Positions 34,095-42,381 of a stretch of DNA of 64,000 nt are shown here, one piece after another (position 1 is the first letter of the stretch; every line of letters begins with the position of its first letter). The stretch spans positions 186,001 to 250,000 of the forward strand of contig NZ_BCNM01000006.1 in the NCBI RefSeq assembly GCF_001514495.1, in the 5' to 3' direction. The translations under genes and the position numbers were made by a program. The notes under the pieces are model-generated. The model did no database searches. It was not told the DNA's origin and saw only the letters and a list, made by a program, of their open reading frames with translations. The DNA is from Paenibacillus pabuli NBRC 13638. Lineage in GTDB: Bacteria; Bacillota; Bacilli; Paenibacillales; Paenibacillaceae.

Positions 34095-35248
34095 TCACAC
34101 CTTCAACCATTGCGGTCTTTGAGCATGTCATGAAGCAGTATGCGGCGGAGCTCCGTGAGGTCGGTCTTATCATTGACCGCGAGCCTGGGCGGATTCAGGA
34201 GTTTCTGCACTTGCCTTCCATGCAGGCCATCAATCATATGATGATTCCACCGGAGTATGGGGGTCAACCGATCGTAACGGTAGGCAATGAACGATATTAT
34301 GGACTTTCCTCTCTGGAACGGGTAATTACGATTGAGCAGCTGGCAGCAGGAGATGCAGGAGCTTTTCTGGGTGGGCCAGGTCCGTCGATGTCCAGTATCG
34401 TTATGATGGATTTAGCCGATGAGGAGCAGAAGGAACGATTTTATAGCCATTTTTTGAAGGGCGCATCATGGGCCTTTTTTGCCATGTCGGAACCGGAGAA
34501 GGGTTCGGATGCTACCGATATGGGGACACGTATCACGCGTCATCCAGGCGGGGATATCGAGCTGAACGGTCATAAAATCTACATAGGAAACGGAAGCCGC
34601 GCAAGTGTCGGTCTGGTGTTTGCCCAGACCAATCGTACACCTCTTGGCATTCAGATCGCACTTGTTGACCCCTCCATGAAGGGCTTTACGGCAACCCCGC
34701 TGGATACGATGGGGCTGTGCGGACTGCAGATCAGTCATTTGAAGTTTGAAAACTTCGCACTGGAAGAGAAGGATATTATTGGACGTCATCTTAGTCCTAC
34801 CAAACGGGGCTTGTGGGGAGCGCTGCGTACATTCCATCGCATGCGTCCTAGTGTAGCCGCATTGGCGCTTGGGGTTGCGCAGGCTGCGTACGATTACGTA
34901 TTGGAGCACAGATCCATTTTCAAGGAGCAGGAAAAGATGGAACTGGAGAGAATGGAGATGCGTCTGCATTCGCTTCGAAGCATGATTCGCAATGCTGCGG
35001 CAGAGATTGATCATGATGCCCAAAAAGGGTACCTGGCCTCCCTTAGCAAAATTCGCGCAGCTGCGCTTGCCGAGGAAGCGACGGAAATGGCATTGGGTAT
35101 GATGGGCCCCGGCTCGATGATGGAACATCCTTTGCTGAATAAATGGTATCGCGATGCCAGGGCATTCGAGTTTATGGAAGGAACCACTTCCATTCAGAAG
35201 ATCAATGTGTTCCAAGCCTATGCCAACGGGAAGATGCAGCATGCCTGA
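34091..35248 (+). CDS. acyl-CoA/acyl-ACP dehydrogenase
   Basis: Flavoprotein of 385 residues that would introduce a double bond into, or oxidise, an acyl thioester. The FAD/substrate motif AMSEPEKGSDATDMGTRI sits near residue 133. The C-terminal FMEGTTSIQKINVFQAY keeps the Glu-Gly-Thr catalytic-base motif. The HQ of the normal RxxFGxxI helix is modified. In this context an ACP-bound or peptide-bound acyl group is a more likely substrate than a free CoA ester. Confidence 0.82.
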   Translation: MITPSTIAVFEHVMKQYAAELREVGLIIDREPGRIQEFLHLPSMQAINHMMIPPEYGGQPIVTVGNERYYGLSSLERVITIEQLAAGDAGAFLGGPGPSMSSIVMMDLADEEQKERFYSHFLKGASWAFFAMSEPEKGSDATDMGTRITRHPGGDIELNGHKIYIGNGSRASVGLVFAQTNRTPLGIQIALVDPSMKGFTATPLDTMGLCGLQISHLKFENFALEEKDIIGRHLSPTKRGLWGALRTFHRMRPSVAALALGVAQAAYDYVLEHRSIFKEQEKMELERMEMRLHSLRSMIRNAAAEIDHDAQKGYLASLSKIRAAALAEEATEMALGMMGPGSMMEHPLLNKWYRDARAFEFMEGTTSIQKINVFQAYANGKMQHA

Positions 35249-36209
35249 ACAATTGCTTAATGCTGCTGGCGCCCCTATCTATGTGGATCATATCTGCTGG
35301 GTTACAGCGGAGGATCATCTGTATACGCTGGACTGGCCAACGCCGGATGATTATTTTTACGTTTCCCCCCACATATACATGGAAGATCACTATTATGGTC
35401 GCGTCGGAACGCTTACCCGTTCGCTTATGGCGGATGGGAAACGCATGACAGCTGGGGATCTTGCGCTCATGGTGATGGAGCAGTTGTCCACGGACGCTAC
35501 GTGGGACTGGTTGATTTTTGCGCAGACCTGTCCCGAGCGCCATGCTCTTAATGCCCCGCTTGCCCGTATGCTCGAAACGGCTCCGTGGCACGTGAATTAT
35601 CCGCTAGGATTGTCACATATGGGTGCGCTGGCCGGTACCGAGGCCATTCAGGCCGCCCAGTGGAGCATATGCCAGAAGGAACGCGCAGCCATTGTCCTGG
35701 TGGAACAGCGCGTACTTCATGACGATGGTCAGGTCGGTTATGGCCTGCAAGCCGAAAATCAAGGTGATACGGCTGATATGGCAGTTGCCCTTCAGGCGTG
35801 CAACGAACAAGGTGCATTGCAGGTACGCTATGCAGGGAGAAGAAACATCCATTCCGACGAAGCCGGTTCTTTTGCCTCCGAGGTGATGGATATTATCCGT
35901 GAACTGATGAATGAATGCACAGCCGAACATCTCATCCTGCAGTCGAGGCTCGGGCTGCACATAAGCGGCAGCTCTATTTTGCATATTGGCCCTTCCCAGA
36001 CGGTGTGTGTTCCGCATACGGATTACCAGAGTGGAGATGTATGGATACAACTGGCAGAAAAATTGCAGCGGGGAATGATTGCGCCGGACGAACGGGTAGT
36101 CATGGTCTCGTGGGATGGCGACCGCTTGATATCCGCTTGCTGCGTGCATGTGATACATTTACCGCTGCTCAGCAGGCTAACAATGATTCAAGAAATCAGG
36201 ACATCATGA
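35241..36209 (+). CDS. divergent thiolase-fold (KASIII-like) protein without catalytic Cys
   Basis: Protein of 322 residues overlapping the dehydrogenase gene by 8 bp. The segment HVNYPLGLSHMGALAGTEAI resembles the KASIII nucleophile region, but Leu/Ser stand where Cys should be. VSWDGDRLISACCVHV near the end resembles the last KASIII strand. It is the fourth KASIII-like protein of the cluster and the second without Cys. Function unknown; a structural partner or an altered acyltransferase is possible. Confidence 0.5.
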   Translation: MPEQLLNAAGAPIYVDHICWVTAEDHLYTLDWPTPDDYFYVSPHIYMEDHYYGRVGTLTRSLMADGKRMTAGDLALMVMEQLSTDATWDWLIFAQTCPERHALNAPLARMLETAPWHVNYPLGLSHMGALAGTEAIQAAQWSICQKERAAIVLVEQRVLHDDGQVGYGLQAENQGDTADMAVALQACNEQGALQVRYAGRRNIHSDEAGSFASEVMDIIRELMNECTAEHLILQSRLGLHISGSSILHIGPSQTVCVPHTDYQSGDVWIQLAEKLQRGMIAPDERVVMVSWDGDRLISACCVHVIHLPLLSRLTMIQEIRTS

Positions 36210-36228
36210 ATTGTGGAGGTGACTTACG

Positions 36229-37614
36229 ATGCAAGGGATCGATTATACGGCCGGTTCGATCCAACGTTTGCTGTTCCGAACGGCCGTCCCGATGCTGCTT
36301 GCTTCTCTGGTCAATGTAATTACGCAGCTGGCCAATGTATTTTTCATGGGACATACGAGTCAGAGCGTTCTGTATGTGCTGTCGCTGTACATCCCGGTCT
36401 CATTCGTGATGATTGCTATCATCGAAGCGATGCAGCTGTCGGTTCAGGTGGCGGTGGCCCGCAGTCGTGCCGGGGGTCCACGGGTTTTCACACAGCTATA
36501 TGTCCATATGATGGGAAGTGCAGTGCTGCTGGCTATCCTTACAGGCGGTGTTGTTATGCTGCTGACTCCCGTGCTGTCATGGTTTTATGCTGTGCCTGCC
36601 GACATTAACCCCATGTTTACGCTATACGTGGGGGGGATGATGGTCGCAAGCATTCCTGCTGTTCTGGCAGCAGTAAGCGGTGCAGCACTTCGGGGGCTGG
36701 GTCGGGCGCAAGCGGCATCGTGGAATTCGGTAGGCTTGGCCGTGCTGAATATTTCCCTTGTGTACATGTTTGTATCGATTTTCGGACTGGATCTGAAAGG
36801 GATCGTGTACGCCAACTTGATCTCATCGACATTGTCCTTGGTCATATCCCTGTTAATTCTGTTTCTTCGCAAAGAAGTACTTATGGAGCGTTTGGTTTTT
36901 GCAAAAAGGCATTTTGTTACGCTCAGGCATGTAGGTATTCCGGTGTTCATCTCATATTGCATGATCTTTCTGAGTACTTTTTTCTTCAATAAAATTGTCA
37001 GCCATTTTGGCGAAGGTGCCGTTGCCGGATTTGGCGTCGGTTATCGAATCCAGACGATGGCGATTCTGCCTGGCATTGTGATTGGCTCTGCGATTGGTAT
37101 CATGATTAATCACAACTTGCAGTCCCCTCATCGGCCAAGGGCCTACGCAAGCTATCGTCAGGGTCTGCTGCAATCCTTCGCTCTCTACGCAGTCATAGCC
37201 GTTGCGATCTGGGTCTGGAGAGAACCGCTTACTTCGTTCCTGATTGAAGATGCGGCATCTCGTGCGGAAGCGGCCCGTTATCTTTCCGTGGTTGCTCTTT
37301 CCTATATTGGCATGGGACCCATGATGACTACGCTGCTTACGATGGAACAGAGTGGACGGGGGTATCAGGCCATGTTCCTTAATGCAATATATTTTCTGCT
37401 AATTATTTTACTGGGTTGGGGATTGACTCGACTGTTCAATCAGGTTATCTATTTCTATGGTGTCATTGCTGGCATGAATGTCATAGGCATGTCTTTCTTC
37501 CTGCCTTTCATGCGAAGGCTGAAGCGGGATTATGTAGAGCCGTCTGGACACGAGGAAGGAATCTCAGCGGACGAAGCAGCTATGTCCAATCAGGGCTATT
37601 CTACACAGTCCTGA
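36229..37614 (+). CDS. MATE family efflux transporter
   Basis: Membrane protein of 461 residues with about 12 spans in two six-helix halves. Typical MATE segments are the N-terminal LFRTAVPMLLASLVNVITQLANVFFMG, the GLGRAQAASWNSV connecting motif and EQSGRGYQAMFLNA near the end. Such proteins expel organic cations or peptides-like drugs using Na+ or H+. GGAGGTGAC precedes the ATG. Position between the biosynthetic genes points to product export or self-protection. Confidence 0.9.
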   Translation: MQGIDYTAGSIQRLLFRTAVPMLLASLVNVITQLANVFFMGHTSQSVLYVLSLYIPVSFVMIAIIEAMQLSVQVAVARSRAGGPRVFTQLYVHMMGSAVLLAILTGGVVMLLTPVLSWFYAVPADINPMFTLYVGGMMVASIPAVLAAVSGAALRGLGRAQAASWNSVGLAVLNISLVYMFVSIFGLDLKGIVYANLISSTLSLVISLLILFLRKEVLMERLVFAKRHFVTLRHVGIPVFISYCMIFLSTFFFNKIVSHFGEGAVAGFGVGYRIQTMAILPGIVIGSAIGIMINHNLQSPHRPRAYASYRQGLLQSFALYAVIAVAIWVWREPLTSFLIEDAASRAEAARYLSVVALSYIGMGPMMTTLLTMEQSGRGYQAMFLNAIYFLLIILLGWGLTRLFNQVIYFYGVIAGMNVIGMSFFLPFMRRLKRDYVEPSGHEEGISADEAAMSNQGYSTQS

Positions 37615-37641
37615 AATCAAATACGGACAGGAGGATCATGC

Positions 37642-38823
37642 ATGAACTATTCCGAACCCGCTTATCTGGTGCGTCGCATCGGAGATACATGGATTGCTGC
37701 GGATAAAACATTCAGCCAGTTCTATGAACTTGAGCCTGAGCACAAGCTGGAGCCACGAATCTCTCCGGATTTGCCGGGGGTTGAACCCCCGGAGGTCCCT
37801 TTTTTTTTGTATGAGCCACGCATTGGAGATGAAGTTCCGAAACTCTGTATCGTGGGCATTCCCTATTCCGGTGGCACGAGCCTGGTCCATTCATCCGTAT
37901 CCGGACTCGTGCACACGTTACGTACAGAATCGTATAAAAAAGTATTGTATCCTTCATTACAACAATCCGGGAATTCGGGATTATATGACATTGGCAATGG
38001 AACGCGCTTACTTGAAGACGTGATTATGCAGGATTGGGGTTCTTGCCTCATGGATGGAGCAGATGCGAGTGCAGAGGTGCCGTATACAAGAGGACTTGAC
38101 TCCGCTCTGGAGCATGCGAGGGAGCAACAAGCGCTGTTGTGTTGCTTGGGTGGCGACCATTCGATTACGCATGGCGTGCTCCAACGGATGCCAAAGGCCG
38201 CAGGCAGCCATAGGGTTCTGGTCCAGTTCGATGCCCATCATGATTGCGGCATTGATGCCATTCATCAGGAGCACCCCAGTCACTCCAATTTCGTGAGGCA
38301 TCTGCTGGAAGATGGGACGGTTGATGCTGTTGTACAGATCGGTCTGCGCGGCCTTCGCTCGGCAGATCAAATGTACAGGCATCCAGGGTTGGTGCAAATA
38401 TCGGCAGAGCAAATGACACCGGAGAAGGTAAAGGAAGCTCTTCTTGAAGTTCAACAAAGGTATGATATCGATTCGGCTTATTTGACCTTTGATCTGGATT
38501 GCCTTGATCCGGGGAGCTTCCCATATGTGGACTTTCCGATTGGCGGAGGGCCGACCTGGCAGAACATTCGAAACTGCGTTGTTGCAGCGTTGGAGGTTCC
38601 GATACCCTATCTCGGTATGGACATGGTTGAAGGGCATGGCGTGGAGCGGGACGGACACATCCCAGGGCAATATGAGTTGGCGCTTCGCATGCTGGCTTAC
38701 ATGCTGGATGGCATAGACCGGAATCGTCGCTGGTTTGATTCGCCTGTCTGTGGGGATATTTCACATGCAGGCATACTGACGGGAACCGCAGCATCAATGA
38801 ATACAGGGACAAAGGAGACGTGA
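37642..38823 (+). CDS. arginase-fold ureohydrolase, candidate peptide arginase
   Basis: Metal-dependent hydrolase of 393 residues. The two-manganese site is complete: His173 in GGDHS, Asp197/His199/Asp201 in FDAHHDCG, Asp284/Asp286 in TFDLDCLDP. It is longer than agmatinases (about 300), with about 65 extra N-terminal residues. Arginase-type enzymes remove urea from guanidino groups. In RiPP pathways OspR-type peptide arginases convert peptide Arg to ornithine, and this cluster is led by a peptide with 14 regularly spaced Arg, so I favour that role. Agmatinase activity on a free decarboxylated arginine is the alternative. A strong terminator-like hairpin lies inside the gene at 37774-37808. 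Confidence 0.8.
   Translation: MNYSEPAYLVRRIGDTWIAADKTFSQFYELEPEHKLEPRISPDLPGVEPPEVPFFLYEPRIGDEVPKLCIVGIPYSGGTSLVHSSVSGLVHTLRTESYKKVLYPSLQQSGNSGLYDIGNGTRLLEDVIMQDWGSCLMDGADASAEVPYTRGLDSALEHAREQQALLCCLGGDHSITHGVLQRMPKAAGSHRVLVQFDAHHDCGIDAIHQEHPSHSNFVRHLLEDGTVDAVVQIGLRGLRSADQMYRHPGLVQISAEQMTPEKVKEALLEVQQRYDIDSAYLTFDLDCLDPGSFPYVDFPIGGGPTWQNIRNCVVAALEVPIPYLGMDMVEGHGVERDGHIPGQYELALRMLAYMLDGIDRNRRWFDSPVCGDISHAGILTGTAASMNTGTKET
37774..37808 (+). other. terminator-like hairpin and T9 tract inside a coding region
   Basis: CCGGGGG-TTGAA-CCCCCGG, seven GC pairs, then AGGTCCC and nine T, within codons 45-56 of the ureohydrolase. The frame stays open across it (PGVEPPEVPFF). Confidence 0.7.
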
Positions 38824-38825
38824 TG

Positions 38826-39803
38826 ATGAAGGATTTCCGAGCATTATATACGTTTCACCGGGAACAGGTCCAGGAGGAGTTATATAAGGAAAGGACAGGC
38901 GGCATTCATCTGGGCTACTTCTATGCATTGATGAATATTGTGAAGGAGCTTGCACCGCTTCAGCCAGCATTGTCTTCCGAGGCAGTCTGGATGGATTACC
39001 TGGCTTTTTTGCGTACGATTGATGAACACAAAAAAAGCCCGTTCTCCTTTATGGAGTGGGATGAGGTAGAGGGACGCGAACATCTGAGGACTACGCTTGA
39101 GGAAGGTGGAGCGCTGCTGACCTGGCACTACGGTTTTGTCAGACATAACATGATTACGATTGGTCAGGAGATTCGTGCTGGACATACGAAGGCCAAACTT
39201 CCTTTTTACCTGGTCGCCGAGCAGGGGACCGTGGAGCAGGAGCAGAAGCTGCAAGCCTGGAATTCGATCCGGCAGTATGCAGGGGCGGAGCTGCTTAATG
39301 CGGAGGATGAGATGATTGGCATACGATTATATTCCCATTTGCGGAAAGGGGGCTCATTCAATCTTTTTGTGGATGGACAGACCGGATTCAATGCGGATAA
39401 CCGCGCAGTGGAACTTCCTTTTCTGAGCTCACGGATTCGGACGAGGAGCGGCATATTTCGTATTTTAGCGAAGGCCCGCAAGCCTGTATGTCCCTATTTC
39501 ATGACGTTGACTGAGGATTTTCGTTCGAAAATCGTTTTCCTGCCTCCGTTCACATTGGAAGAGGATATCCAGGTTTCGGCAGGCCGTGTATATGAGCCGT
39601 TTCGTGCTCAGCTGCGGAAACAGCCTGCACTCTGGCGATTTTGGGATCGACACCATCAGCAGGTTATTCATTGGAAAGAAGACGAGATCCCGCTTCAATC
39701 CGAAGAAACGGAGAGTCGGCTGGACTGGTTCTCCAGACCGCTGGATGGATTTGGTCAACTTGGACTGAACACCGGGAGTGGTATGATCTACAATTTGGGG
39801 TAA
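38826..39803 (+). CDS. LpxL-like (LABLAT family) acyltransferase
   Basis: Protein of about 325 residues resembling late lipid acyltransferases. LLTWHYGFVRHN corresponds to the catalytic HX4(D/E) block, but the acidic residue is replaced by Arg. NLFVDGQTGF and VELPFLSSRIRTRSGIFRILAKARKPVCPYF match the conserved central and glycine-rich parts. Gram-positives lack lipid A, so another acyl acceptor is expected; here an amine of the repeat peptide or a lipid intermediate is plausible. It starts within three bases of the ureohydrolase stop (AAAGGAG before, ATG at 38823 also possible). Confidence 0.65.
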   Translation: MKDFRALYTFHREQVQEELYKERTGGIHLGYFYALMNIVKELAPLQPALSSEAVWMDYLAFLRTIDEHKKSPFSFMEWDEVEGREHLRTTLEEGGALLTWHYGFVRHNMITIGQEIRAGHTKAKLPFYLVAEQGTVEQEQKLQAWNSIRQYAGAELLNAEDEMIGIRLYSHLRKGGSFNLFVDGQTGFNADNRAVELPFLSSRIRTRSGIFRILAKARKPVCPYFMTLTEDFRSKIVFLPPFTLEEDIQVSAGRVYEPFRAQLRKQPALWRFWDRHHQQVIHWKEDEIPLQSEETESRLDWFSRPLDGFGQLGLNTGSGMIYNLG

Positions 39804-39826
39804 CCGCCAGACAAGGGGGTGTAGGA

Positions 39827-41125
39827 ATGCAGTCTTTTATTACGGAGCAGCACAATCAACTATCGGTTCATGTAATGCCCACTCGCCAATATGTAAGCCG
39901 CTATATCCATCTGAGTATCGTTAACGAACAGGGGAGAATTCCTTCAGCGGTGTTTATGGTCATTGTTCGTCTGCTGTTCAACCCAAGGCGGGGGTCCCCG
40001 GATAAAAGACAGTTGCTCCAGCGTCTATGGACCTGCTATATGGACGGGCTTGGATGTGACTTTGAATACAAGGGGGATGCCCAGCTTGCCTCCATTCGTT
40101 TGCGTACTCCCGGAAGTTTGCTGCCCCGATTGGAGACGCGAACGAAGGAGGCACTGGGGCTGCTTGCGGAGATATTGCTTGAACCCGTCTCTAATGATGG
40201 CTTTGATTTTGAGGAGACGCTGGTACAGGAAGAGATCGGATGGGCCGAGCATCATGCCGGTTATGATGTTTCCGAGTGGGACAAGGTGGTGCGGGGGCGT
40301 TGTCTGGAATGGCTGGGATATGCAGATCAGGGCAGGGATGGGGAGCTTGAGAAGCTTCGGGATTGTGTACGTGATGGTGAACTCCCGGAGTGGTATAGGG
40401 AATTGCTTCGTTGTCCAATCCATATTCATGTTATCGGCGATTTCGAGCCTGATCCGATGATAGCCCATGTCTTGGCGACGTTTCGAGCATTGAATGAAGT
40501 GGGAGGAGCGGCTGGTGATAAGCAGGCCTCATACTTAACACATGACCCTCATACTGCTGAACGGCGGGAAGCTGATGAACTGATGATGGAACTCGTGGAT
40601 GTTCAGCAATGCAAAATCAATGTGGCCTTTACGACAGGGGTGGGGTTCGGGTCCTCCAACTATCCCGCCTTGTTTCTTTTTCATTCGCTGTTTGGCGCCA
40701 CGCCTGCCTCGAGGCTCCAGTACAGGCTTCGTGAACGAAAGCAATGGGTATACCAGATTTACAGTACACTGGACGATTATCGCGGCACGCTTCATGTGAC
40801 AACGGGAACAAGCAGCGGATATGTTGCAGAGGTTCTCGAAGCGATAGATGCGGAGTGGTTGCAATTATGCAGCGGAGACATCAGGGAGCAGGAGCTGCAC
40901 AGAGCCATTCAGAATGTACTGCATTATGTGCAAGTGGGCTACGACCTACCTGACCAGGTGATTACCCTCCATATCGATCGGCTGCTCAATCAGGTTTCAA
41001 TGACTACTCCGCAATTTCTGGATGCCATAGCGGGTGTGACCTCAGAGCAAGTGGCAGAAGTGGCCGCCGGAATGAAAAAAGAAGTGACTTGGATTTTGTA
41101 TCCCGAGAGCGAATATTCGGCATAG
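39827..41125 (+). CDS. M16 family peptidase-like subunit, catalytically inactive type
   Basis: Protein of 432 residues of the pitrilysin/processing-protease superfamily, YmfF-like. The C-terminal half shows the M16 substrate-binding pattern (YPALFLFHSLFGATPASRLQYRLRERKQWVYQIYS). The N-terminal domain has no HxxEH zinc motif, so it should be the non-catalytic partner of the next gene product. AAGGGGGTGTAGGA precedes the ATG. Heterodimers of inactive and active M16 subunits process peptides in several bacterial pathways. Confidence 0.78.
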   Translation: MQSFITEQHNQLSVHVMPTRQYVSRYIHLSIVNEQGRIPSAVFMVIVRLLFNPRRGSPDKRQLLQRLWTCYMDGLGCDFEYKGDAQLASIRLRTPGSLLPRLETRTKEALGLLAEILLEPVSNDGFDFEETLVQEEIGWAEHHAGYDVSEWDKVVRGRCLEWLGYADQGRDGELEKLRDCVRDGELPEWYRELLRCPIHIHVIGDFEPDPMIAHVLATFRALNEVGGAAGDKQASYLTHDPHTAERREADELMMELVDVQQCKINVAFTTGVGFGSSNYPALFLFHSLFGATPASRLQYRLRERKQWVYQIYSTLDDYRGTLHVTTGTSSGYVAEVLEAIDAEWLQLCSGDIREQELHRAIQNVLHYVQVGYDLPDQVITLHIDRLLNQVSMTTPQFLDAIAGVTSEQVAEVAAGMKKEVTWILYPESEYSA

Positions 41126-41141
41126 CTGTAGGAGGAGAATC

Positions 41142-42365
41142 ATGAATATTGCTGTGAATACCACGCCCATCCAGCGGCGCTTGTCCAATGGTCTCTACGT
41201 CAGCATCTTTCCCGAGCCCCATTTCCACCATACTTTTGTTTCGTGGTCTGTGTCTTATGGATCAATTCATGATGCGGTACTGCCGGGGAGGGCACATTTC
41301 CTTGAGCATATGATGTTCTACAACCCGGATGAGCAGCCTGTTAAGTCGCTATTGCATGCTCTTGGAGCCTCGACATCTGCACTGACACGTTATGATGTAA
41401 CGACATACCAGATGGCCTGCACGGGGCAGTTCGAGCAAAGTATGGACCTGTTTACCCGAATGCTGGCAGCACCGTATTTTACTCCAATACATATTGAAAA
41501 GGAACGGGCTGCTATTCGTCAGGAACTGTCCATGTTTGCAGATCAACCATCCTGGCGATCCTTGCAGCTGCTGACCCAGATGATGTATGGCAGTAATCAC
41601 CCCATTACATTGGACGTTGCGGGTACACCGGACAGTCTGTATCAAATGACAATGGATGAGCTAAATGATGCATACAATGAACATTATGCTGCAGGTAAAA
41701 TGGCCGTTGCCGTGGCGGGTCCAGTTGTACCGGAGGCGATTATCGAGATGCTGGAGCGGTTCCCGGAGATGTCACATCATACAGCTTCCCGGCAGGGTGG
41801 GGTCCCGTTGGGCCGGATTCGGGAGGAGTCCAGTGAACGTTATATGGAACTTGAATACGGGTTGCCCCTGCCTCTTGTGAGGTTCGGGTTCCGGGCCGAG
41901 GAAGGGATGCAGCTGAAGGATCAAATGGCTTGCATCATTGGCATTGAAGCGCTTCTGGGTGAAACTTCCGATTTTCATACGGAGTGCTTCGAGTCAGGCC
42001 TGCTTGGCAAAGGAACCACCTGGGACCATTATTATCGCCAGGAGTTTGCGTTTTCGAATACTTGCGTTTATTCGGCAGATCCGGCTTCATTGTATACCCG
42101 TATTGAACAGCAGTGTGATCGGATTCAGGAGGGCGCCATGTCCCTGCACAATCTGGAGGTTGCACGAATGAAATGGCTAAGTGACTATTATGCGGATATG
42201 GATTCACTAAAACAGCGATGCATGAACGTCTCGGAGCATGCGGTGATTGGTTTGGACTATGTGCAGATCGGTGTGTATGTATCCAGGCTGACAGAAGAAG
42301 AAATCTTAATCGGTTTGAGAAAGATGGCAGCGCCTGCTCATCTGCGGATGGTCGTTTTACGCTAA
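41142..42365 (+). CDS. M16 family zinc metallopeptidase, active subunit
   Basis: Protein of 407 residues, YmfH-like. The zinc-binding HxxEH is His52-Phe-Leu-Glu55-His56 (RAHFLEHMMF), and the downstream Glu ligand lies in EKERAAIRQEL around residues 121-128. It follows the inactive subunit by 16 bp with GGAGGAG before the ATG. The pair would form a closed chamber that degrades or trims short unfolded peptides, a good fit for leader removal or cutting between the pentads of the precursor. Confidence 0.87.
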   Translation: MNIAVNTTPIQRRLSNGLYVSIFPEPHFHHTFVSWSVSYGSIHDAVLPGRAHFLEHMMFYNPDEQPVKSLLHALGASTSALTRYDVTTYQMACTGQFEQSMDLFTRMLAAPYFTPIHIEKERAAIRQELSMFADQPSWRSLQLLTQMMYGSNHPITLDVAGTPDSLYQMTMDELNDAYNEHYAAGKMAVAVAGPVVPEAIIEMLERFPEMSHHTASRQGGVPLGRIREESSERYMELEYGLPLPLVRFGFRAEEGMQLKDQMACIIGIEALLGETSDFHTECFESGLLGKGTTWDHYYRQEFAFSNTCVYSADPASLYTRIEQQCDRIQEGAMSLHNLEVARMKWLSDYYADMDSLKQRCMNVSEHAVIGLDYVQIGVYVSRLTEEEILIGLRKMAAPAHLRMVVLR

Positions 42366-42381
42366 CAGAAAGGGGCAAGCC

